Part shown: piece after piece, positions 56,501 to 64,000 of the stretch | Numbering within the stretch: position 1 is the first letter of the stretch | Layout: each line of letters starts with the position of its first letter | Origin: Ulva prolifera | Lineage: Eukaryota; Chlorophyta; Ulvophyceae; Ulvales; Ulvaceae | Direction: 5' to 3' | Assembly: GCA_023078555.1 (NCBI GenBank) | Contig: CM041202.1 | Coordinates: 124,001-188,000, forward strand | Length of the DNA: 64,000 nucleotides | Translations under genes and position numbers: made by a program | Notes under the pieces: generated by a model | What the model was told of the DNA's origin: nothing | The model's input: the letters and a program-made list of their open reading frames with translations, nothing else | The model's database searches: none

Positions 56501-58029
56501 CAGGGTACGGCGAGCACGCCGACTGGCAGACGGCCACCCCTGTCGCCCCCGCCGCCGCCGCCGGAGATGGGCAGTACTACGCTGATTCAGGGTACGGCGA
56601 GCACGCCGACTGGCAGACGGCCACCCCCTGCGCCCCCGCCGCCGCCGGAGATGGGCAGTACTACGCTGATTCAGGGTATGGCGAGCACGCCGACTGGCAG
56701 ACGGCCACCGCCGCCGCCGCCGCCGGAGATGGGCAGTACCACGCTGACTCAGGGTACGGCGAGCACGCCGACTGGCAGACGGCCACCCCCTGCGCCCCTG
56801 CCGCCGCCGGAGATGGGCAGTACTACGCTGATTCAGGGTACGGCGAGCACGCCGACTGGCAGACGGCCACCCCCTGCGCCCCCGCCGCCGCCGGAGATGG
56901 GCAGTACTACGCTGATTCAGGGTATGGCGAGCACGCCGACTGGCAGACGGCCACCGCCGCCACCGCCGCCGGGGATGGGCAGTCCCACGCTGACTCAGGG
57001 TACGGCGAGCACGCCGACTGGCAGACAGCCACCCCTGTCGCCCCCGCCGCCGCCGGAGATGGGCAGTACTACGCTGATTCAGGGTACGGCGAGCACGCCG
57101 ACTGGCAGACAGCCACCCCTGTCGCCCCCGCCGCCGCCGGAGATGGGCAGTACTACGCTGATTCAGGGTACGGCGAGCACGCCGACTGGCAGACGGCCAC
57201 CCCCTGCGCCCCCACCGCCGCCGGAGATGGGCAGTACTACGCTGATTCAGGGTATGGCGAGCACGCCGACTGGCAGACGGCCACCGCCGCCACCGCCGCC
57301 GGAGATGGGCAGTCCCACGCTGACTCAGGGTACGGCGAGCACGCCGACTGGCAGACAGCCACCCCTGTCGCCCCCGCCGCCGCCGGAGATGGGCAGTACT
57401 ACGCTGATTCAGGGTACCGCGAGCACGCCGACTGGCAGACGGCCACCCCTGTCGCCCCCGCCGCCGCCGCCGTAGATGGGCAGTACGACGCTAACTCAGG
57501 GTACAGCGAGCACGCCAACTGGCAGACGGCCACCCCCTACGCCCCCGCCGCCGCCGGAGATGGGCAGTACTACGCTAACTCAGGGTACGGAGAGCACGCC
57601 GACTGGCAGACGGCCACCCCCGCCGCCGCCGGAGATGGGCAGTACTACGCTGACTCAGGGTACGGCGACACCGCTGAGCACGTTCCGCCGCCTGCTGATT
57701 CTGCCCCGGCTGCTGAGCTGCAGCCTCAGCCTTCTGCATGCCCACCTGCAATGTCCCCCACAGTCCGCACCGATGGCAAGACAGCAGCAGGCACGAAAGG
57801 CTGGTTCGGGGCCCGCATCTCTGACGTCCTGACAAACACCGCTGCCTCACCGACCGTGGGCAGCGCTCCGCTGCAGATGAGCTGGCTTTGGGGTAAGGCA
57901 GGGGTGGTTCCGCCAGGGCAGCAGGCCTCCCCGCGGTCACCCGGAGCACCAATGCCCGAGACGCCTCGACCGGGAACACCGCAGGGGTCCCGCTTTGCAT
58001 CACCAGAGCAGCTGGCCTGCATGGTGTAG
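50502..58029 (+). CDS. Family W gene 3: largest member, 16.5 Tyr/Trp repeats
   Basis: Nine exons (50502-50567, 51040-51131, 51414-51490, 51900-53126, 53452-53735, 54203-54415, 54829-54933, 55327-55515, 55978-58029), all phases agree, 1434 residues. The start is MDSLLPFNVSPFTLMRQSF. The Trp-rich domain (about 226-338) is nearly identical to the other two genes, although the flanking acidic regions are unrelated. Residues about 520-751 are a long Ala/Glu coiled coil with two exons more than its paralogues. Residues 863-1315 are 16 full and one partial copies of a 26-29-residue repeat (GDGQYYADSGYGEHADWQTA plus an Ala/Pro spacer). The end keeps GWFGARISDVL, MSWLWGKAG and ASPEQLACMV. Acidic Tyr/Trp repeats with flexible spacers suggest multivalent assembly, perhaps a condensate or filament (inference). 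There is no signal peptide, so the product is probably intracellular. Intron 8 begins close to a poly(C) run. Confidence 0.88.
53757..53881 (-). mobile_element. LINE 3'-end copy in intron 5 of family W gene 3
   Basis: The reverse complement matches 5240-5369: GTGCCCGGCCTAGTGCCATG, then GAGTGGATTC, then GGCCTCTGTCCTTTGTAAC. It is antisense to the host gene. No clean target duplication was located. Confidence 0.65.
55529..55554 (+). repeat. Poly(C) run, about 26 bases
   Basis: A homopolymer starting 14 bases after the exon 8 donor of W gene 3 (intron begins GTGCCCCTCCCCTCC). It is similar in placement and sense to the C run in S gene 1 intron 3. Confidence 0.9.
56311..57669 (+). repeat. Coding tandem repeat, about 84-bp unit, 16.5 copies
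   Basis: The unit encodes GDGQYYADSGYGEHADWQTA plus a spacer (TPVAPAAA, TPCAPAAA or TAAAAA). Spacer types recur in blocks (units 8-11 resemble 12-14), showing expansion of multi-unit segments. Variants at the end (YDANSGYSEHANW) are older. A plus-strand frame of 470 codons in another register is a by-product of the repeat. Confidence 0.95.
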
Positions 58030-58128
58030 ATAGATATGTCAGAGAGGGGGAATGTTTTCGCATGCAGCTGAGCCGGTTCATCGGCGCGCTCATGATACAG
58101 TCCTACATAGGATGACGTAAGCTTGACT

Positions 58129-58133
58129 TGTAA
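58129..58133 (+). terminator. TGTAA polyadenylation signal of family W gene 3
   Basis: TGTAATCCTGCTC about 100 bases after the stop. The downstream sequence resembles TGTAAGTCTGCTC of W genes 1 and 2. Confidence 0.6.
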
Positions 58134-60158
58134 TCCTGCTCCCCATTGCCTGTCTTGCGTGTTTGCATCATAGCATCCGGTTGATGTGATGCATACCATG
58201 TCGTCCAGATTACGGCCTGCCTTGCTGAGACACGGACTGCACAGGGGTAGATTGTTGCATTCCGCTGTGATGCACTGGCAATGCAGAAAAGCACACTCAG
58301 CATCCTGTGCTTCTGCACTGCATAATAAGGCTACTATAGTGCGAAGTGGGCGCCGTGCCTTCGAATATGGGGCATGGATGCATCCCTCTGCGGGGAGGGC
58401 CCCCGCCGTGTCCAGGCCTGCTTCGATGTCGGTCAATCTACAGTGCGTATGTTCACTCTGCTACTGCACTTCAAGCCAAACTACATCAGACTCCCCGCCC
58501 AGACAGTGGGCATGTGTAGAGGCTGACATGTCAGATCTCGACCTACTGAGGTCAGTTGCCTACCGATACAACGGGAGTTGTGTACTGAGATCTGAAATTT
58601 AGTGGAGTAGCGCTCATTTTACTGTGTCAAAATAAAATGTCCTGTACGCTGTCAGACTTCGGACAGTTTGTAACACAACAAAACAGTACCGACTTCTGCA
58701 GCATGGCGACGTTGTGGGAGACTGGACAGGGAAGCAGGGTGGAACACTGCACAGGCGGAGGCCGGTGCTAGAACTTGCTTGTTGCAGAGCATGCTACAAG
58801 CGGCAGGTATTGGCCATCCTCAGTGTGACAGTGGCAGCGCACGTAGAACTAGATCCATTCATGACCAAATGTGCAGCCACCTTTGATGAGCTGTGCAGAT
58901 TGACATGCTCGTCTCTGTCAAGAACAGGATGCAGCCCCTCGCACCACACATGTTGTTACACGCAACTTGCGTCCTGGTAGTCATGGATGTGCGTCAAGAG
59001 ACGTTGCACGGATACTGGCTCCGAAACAGCGACCCCACTGACTGTCAACATCAGAATGAGAAAATGGCGAAAATATTGAGAACAGCTGACACCACTAGGC
59101 GCCAGTCCAACAGCATCGGCACGGTCGTGCACTGTCAGAGCAGGCACAGCTACCATTGACACTAAAGGCTCGACGCCATACAGGAAAGGCTTGGCTTGGC
59201 AGGCCATCAAAAGGATTTAATCCGCCATAGAAGGTCACACCAAAGCACGGGCCGCCTCGTAGGAGCATGCATACATGCAGCAGGCACTGAAACAGAAACA
59301 CCTGTGGCAGCGGTGGCTGCCAGGTTGCTGTCAACTGTGACTCAGGCACCCTGGAATGCACAGCTCACTAATGATTCTACATGCTGGCACCAATTCAGCT
59401 GGCACCCCAGCAGCTGTTGCGCGCCTGGTGCACAGACCTGAGTTCCGCAACTCACAGAAAACTTCTACAAACTCGAGCCTCCCAGGACTGAGGCTCACTT
59501 CAGGCTGCTCATTGCTCATCTTTGAGCAGACGGCAGCCGCTGTGCCTGAGATCTCCCGGGCGGCTGCAAGGCACGGGGGTGGGAGCGCCGCGGCAGCTGC
59601 ACCCAAACGGGGAAACTCCGGCTCACACAAGCCACAGCACATGAGCAACCGCAATTTCTGGCACACATGCAGCCCGGAGATGGCTGACTCATGGGCCTGG
59701 GCCGAATGAGTTTCAGCGTGCTGTGTAGGGAGGAGCGGCCGGCGCGCACAGCACAGCGGCGCGCAGAACAACTCCACCATGCATGAGTGGAGCATGCGCA
59801 CAGCACACATGCACCGGGAGCCACAGCCTCCGGCACCATCGCGGCTTGGGGCTGGTGGAAACGCAGCCGCCTGGTGGCCGAGCTCGGCTGCAGGGGAATC
59901 AGAGATCAGCTGTAGAACCAGCATGACTGTGCTGCGCTGAAGGCCTGGGCGATGGAATCGCGTGGCCAGTCGCAGCGACGAAGTCTCTGCACCGGTGCAG
60001 CGGAAACTGTGCGAACGATGCAGCGGCGCATGTGATGGCGGCGCGAGGCTGCGGACGATGCAACCTTGACTTGACCACGGACTCACAGCAGCGCCACAGC
60101 AGCACTTGACAGTGCGGTGCGGCAGGAGGGGGCCGCCGAGGGGGGGTGGGAGGGGGGG
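58134..60158. other. Convergent intergenic region, probably includes the 3' UTR of the acyltransferase gene
   Basis: A long minus-strand frame (59331-60086) follows the acyltransferase stop, but it has no domain, is low in structure and is not joined by any convincing splice site. Otherwise nothing recognised. Confidence 0.35.
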
Positions 60159-63100
60159 CTACACGAGGGCCGGCCCGGTGACCTTGGGCGCCGGAGGAGG
60201 CCGTTCGCGGTCGGGGGGCCGCTCCATGGCAAAGACCAGCGGCTGGGACTGCCCCTCCAGCGCCTCCGCCAGTAGCCACTCGCGGTCGTCGCGGCTGAGG
60301 ATCGGCAGCGGCCACAGCGCCCACCTGCAGCCCGTTACGCCTCTGGACTGTGCAGGACGACGTCAGGGAGGGCGGGTCCACTGGTTGCGTTCTTACGTGG
60401 GGGTATGGAACTGCGCGGGAACGCCCTGGCAACGCACAGAGCGCGGCAGCCGCACTGTGTCGCACGGCGGCCATGCCGCACTCCGGGACGACCCCGGAGA
60501 AGCAGATGCATCGTTTGAAGATGGAATGATACTTTGTACACCATTGGCCCGTAAGGTGCCTCAAGCAAGTGTGCCCTTGCGTCTGATGTAGATCGGGCGT
60601 CTGATGTAGATCGGACGAATTTGTGTCAATAGTTCAGGGCGAGAGGGAGAGGGGGAGGGAGGGGGCCGCACCGGCGGCCAAAGACTTCGGTGAAGTTGCG
60701 GCGGGTGCCGCGGTCGTGCGGCCAGGTGGCGGCGTACGTGTAGTCGATGCTCTCGATCGATGTGTAGTTGTGCGCGACCATGTCCCAGTGCATGCCGACA
60801 AATGCGAGCAGCGCGATCGAGAAGCCCATCGAGAACGTCGTCGCGACAAACACGAGTGTCGCCGTCCTGCACCATGACGAAAGCTCACGGCCTGTGGGAG
60901 ACGGGTGCACGGCGGAGGTGCCTGGAGCACGAGGCCATACAGTCCAGACAAGGTTCAGCTTTCTGAACTGATGTTGGACTACTGCACGGTGCGCTGGGAT
61001 GGGGCGCATGATGCTGTAGCGGTGGAATGTAGCGTGGTGGAGTCCAGGGGCGGAGCATCACACTAACTACAAAGTAGCAGGGAGGTGGAGGCGTGAGCTG
61101 GTTAGATGGTGGTCGGCCTGTGCTCGCGGCCACGCTGAACGGGTATGAAGGTCCAGGGGACAGCAGCACGGCCGACAGGAGTCGCTGCTGGATAGGGGCA
61201 TGCATCTGTGTTGTCTGAGGTGGTCACCGAAACAGGGCGCCCTATGCAGCACCACCAGGGTGCTCAACACCCCATCTGGGTGGCTGTGGCGACACCGCCA
61301 GCACCGGGTAATGATCATGGAGCTGCGGAGCCGAGGCGGAAGCTGCATCTGCAGCCTACGGCCACTCGCCCTCAGACTCCCACCGCACATGGCGCCACCG
61401 GCACTCCCACAACCAGAGGCTGTTGGCAGCGCCCGCGGCTCCGGGTGCGCCGGAGGATGTGATCAGACGCCGTGTGTTGGAGATGCGGTGCGTGGCATTG
61501 AGGATGCAAGGGGTGAGATGGAGCATGAGAGGTCCGCCCAGTTGGGTCGGCCTCGGGCTCTGGGCTCAAGCGGGAGGCAGGAGGGCGCACATGGAGCTGT
61601 CGTTCTGTGAGATCGCCCTGATAGCCATCGGGAGCATCACGGCCGCCGTCTCGATGCATGCCAGCGTGCTGTAGCCGATGAACAGCAGGAAGGCCTTGTA
61701 GTTGAGCAGGCCAACAGAGTTCACCACCCATAAGCAGAAGTGGTCGAGCTTGAGGACGCATGTGCCGAGGACGCTGCAGTGGTGCGCCCGTGGAGGCTTC
61801 CATGCCTGGCACCTGAACGATCACTGAACCTGTGACATTTGGGTCTGGAATCTCCAGCACTTTACTTGAGGCGGGTGGTCCACCGGCCAGCTGGTGTAAC
61901 TGTGCTACTTGACAGCACAGATGGCCCTCGGGAGGCGTGCCCAGGTCAGAGTGGAGTGTTTTGATGCACAGGTGATGTGTAATTCAGGGGCGAAGAATGA
62001 GAATTGCTGGCTGGGCTCTAGGTGGACAGACACGAGTGCAAACAGCCTCCAGGCCCAGGACCACACTGAGCCCAAGCTGTGGCATGATGGCATGTGATGC
62101 ACAGGCGGATAAAGTGCAGATTGGCAATGCCAATTTGGTTCTAAGCTACTGCTGCGGGCAGAGGCCTGGCGCATCGCACCGTCGGCAGAAGTTGACTCTC
62201 CGCTGCCCTGCAGTTTGGGATGAAAGGTTCTTGATTGCGCTGTCCCGGGCTACCTCCTCCTCCTGCAGGCAAGATTGTGTTGACAGCAGCAATTTTTGAT
62301 GCTGTGCATGTGCTGCATAGCATAGATGCGCGGGTGTGTTCGTTAGCTGGGCCGTCGTTTGCAGCTGTCTCCGTGAGGCAGTGATGCCTTGTTTTGCTGA
62401 GCAACACACAAAGCCAACATCGACTCTACCCACAACGTGTGGAGCGCTTTTGAAACACATACGACAGACCGGTTCACTGCCCGGATCTGCTCGGGTGGTC
62501 GCGCTTCAGCTATTGGTCGCACTGCCTGTAGCAGCTGTGGACAGGGGGGCAAGGAGGGGAGGACCACATGGCGATAGCTGATGTCAGCATCAGAGAGCCT
62601 GCTGTAGCGAAGGCCGACACAGTACATCGAGTATAGGTAACGCGATTAGATGATCGACAGAGCCTAGTCTCTGCCACATCATCAGTTGCGTGACGCGATT
62701 CACAGCACATTCGAGAAACATGCAAATATGGCATTGATACTGCGCGGGGCTGAACGACCTGATTTTTATGAAGCATGGAGACATCGTGACGTGTCCAAAA
62801 ATAGACTGAGCAAATGTCGCCGTCAGTAGCGAATTGTCCAGGGATGTATCCTCACACGACAGTCCGCATCACGCCAGCATTGTCACGTCAGCCCGTCGAA
62901 TGCTGTATTCGCGGTAGTATGTAGTTGCGAGCCGACCCCATACAGTCACAACTCAATTGCCGCGGTTATAGTGTCGAAAGTGCAGGGAGGACAGACGCAT
63001 ACCTGGGGAGAATTGAAGGGATGCCATCCCGGTGGAACACTTCCTGGATCGCTAAATATGGCCACGAAGTATGACCAGGTCAACATCGCACACTGCAGAC

Positions 63101-63369
63101 ATGAGATGTTGACTCTCATTCCGGTGTTTCTGGCATGCGCCGCGTCAGGGACATGCGTGGGCGAGCTTTACCAGTGCTGTGTACGTCAATAAGACGCAAA
63201 GAGCTGTGATCTTGTAGCCAATACTTGATTGCAGAAGCATCCGAGTATACACAGTGCACACTGTCTGATACAGCAATCCTTCGAGGGCCAGGACCACAAG
63301 GATCATGACCCCTCCGGCATACCGCAAGCAGCGACAGAACCGAAACACATCAAAACGTAGCAACATCAT
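60159..63369 (-). CDS. DHHC-family protein S-acyltransferase with a DHFC motif and depleted second zinc site
   Basis: Six exons (63172-63369, 63003-63092, 62180-62262, 61591-61812, 60672-60866, 60159-60324), GT-AG, phases consistent, 317 residues, normal for plant-type PATs. The start ATG at 63367-63369 begins MMLLRFDVFRFCRCLRYAGG. TM1 is about residues 18-38 and TM2 about 51-79, followed by the DPG motif (SDPGSVPPGW at 80-89). The Cys-rich domain is 122-165: FCRRCQAWKPPRAHHC, then SVLGTC, then LKLDHFCLWVV. TM3 and TM4 and a TTxE-type TSIE (233-236) follow. The enzyme would move palmitate to cytosol-facing cysteines at endomembranes or the plasma membrane. Asp147, His148 and Cys150 (catalytic) and zinc site 1 (C122, C125, H135, C142) are kept. 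Zinc site 2 keeps only C136, with Leu139, Phe149 and Ser156 replacing Cys, His and Cys. Activity is uncertain. Confidence 0.9.
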
Positions 63370-64000
63370 GATCACCTCGTAACGCTGAGGACCTCACTGC
63401 ATTCTATCCCCCTACATCTGCTTATGTGACGCTGTCCGCGCGCTACAGCTGTAGGAGGCAGCGCTGTCGTCGTCTTTGAATTGTAGCTACATTCGATAAT
63501 TTGGTCCACAAAGTACAATGAAATGATATGAGGTGCAACGTAAAGGCAGATATTGTTCAGAGCAACGCGACACAGGCGCGAACCAAGTGTTTGCGTTGAC
63601 ACTGTTGTGGCTACAGGAGCAGGACATGTTGTGTACAGACCAATCCCATAATTCAGAGGGAAGAATATACAGTACTGCGTGGATGCTAGAGGAATAAAAT
63701 GCAGGCAGGGCCGTGTATTTCTATCCCTGTAAAAGCGGTGAATTTACACCAGAGTGGACAGGAACAGGCAACCTCAAATACAACAGATTCTTGCAGTGAC
63801 GTGTGTCACAATTCAGGATAGGACTTCCAGCACTACAGCAGCATAGCCGTGTACGCGTTCGTGGTGCAAGGAACCCGTCATCAACCTGGATTTGTACAGC
63901 TATGGGGACTGGCATAGAACAGTCTTTGCAGTGAGGTGCCAACTCTGAGCCACCAAGTATGATGTAGCGTATCTATTCTGTGCAACTTGTAAGCATCATA
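63370..64000. other. Upstream region of the acyltransferase gene
   Basis: No gene supported up to the window edge. It should contain the promoter and 5' UTR of the minus-strand gene starting at 63369; no clear TATA box is seen. Confidence 0.35.

Noticed and set aside
56063-57475. 470-codon Pro-rich frame (EMGSTTLIQGTASTPTGRR repeats)
   Set aside because: It is the alternative register of the W gene 3 repeat. The other frame joins smoothly to upstream and downstream exons and matches the paralogues.
59331-60086. 251-codon minus-strand ORF downstream of the acyltransferase
   Set aside because: No domain, no signal, no splice link. More likely 3' UTR or intergenic GC-rich sequence.

Overview
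The window reads as nuclear DNA of a green alga (Chlorophyta; genus not determinable). Genes are split by many short GT-AG introns whose donors are mostly GTGCG or GTACG. The three longest genes of one family each have a TGTAA, the chlorophyte polyadenylation signal, 100-160 bases after the stop. Coding DNA is GC-rich and Ala/Pro-rich, and intergenic DNA is full of satellites and small transposon remnants. I assembled seven multi-exon gene models by hand. In each one all exon phases agree, the total is divisible by three, and paralogues share intron positions.

Layout. At 1-0.8 kb there is a minus-strand two-helix membrane protein that may be an eroded DHHC acyltransferase. At 3.8-5.5 kb a hAT-type MITE carries an inserted 5'-truncated LINE. 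At 6-9.2 kb there is a secreted Cys/Pro-rich wall-type protein followed by a decayed paralogue. From 15 to 58 kb two unrecognised gene families alternate. Family S (genes at 15.2-17.6, 25.8-29.4 and 45.8-49.7 kb) encodes secreted proteins with a Cys-punctuated Ala-repeat domain and a long Lys/Arg/His/Gly tail. Family W (20.6-24.7, 40.6-44.7 and 50.5-58.0 kb) encodes proteins with a near-invariant Trp-rich domain, an Ala/Glu coiled coil, Tyr/Trp repeats and a conserved C-terminal signature. At 60.2-63.4 kb there is a complete DHHC S-acyltransferase gene with three of the four ligands of its second zinc site missing.

Two S/W pairs are head to head and share about 1 kb or less of upstream DNA (25.8 with 24.7 kb; 49.7 with 50.5 kb). 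The W genes at 20.6-24.7 and 40.6-44.7 kb form an inverted duplication. Its symmetry axis (about 32.65 kb) falls within a satellite of near-palindromes (32.05-33.17 kb), and a second, 94-bp satellite occupies 35.25-37.74 kb. The two families are the best candidate for an undescribed system: a secreted polycationic matrix protein paired with a Trp/Tyr-rich repeat protein. Co-expression and function are inference only.

The remaining DNA (about 9-15, 17.6-20.4, 29.4-32, 33-35, 37.7-40.5 kb) shows no gene I can support. It holds LINE 3'-end microcopies, minisatellites and perfect palindromes.
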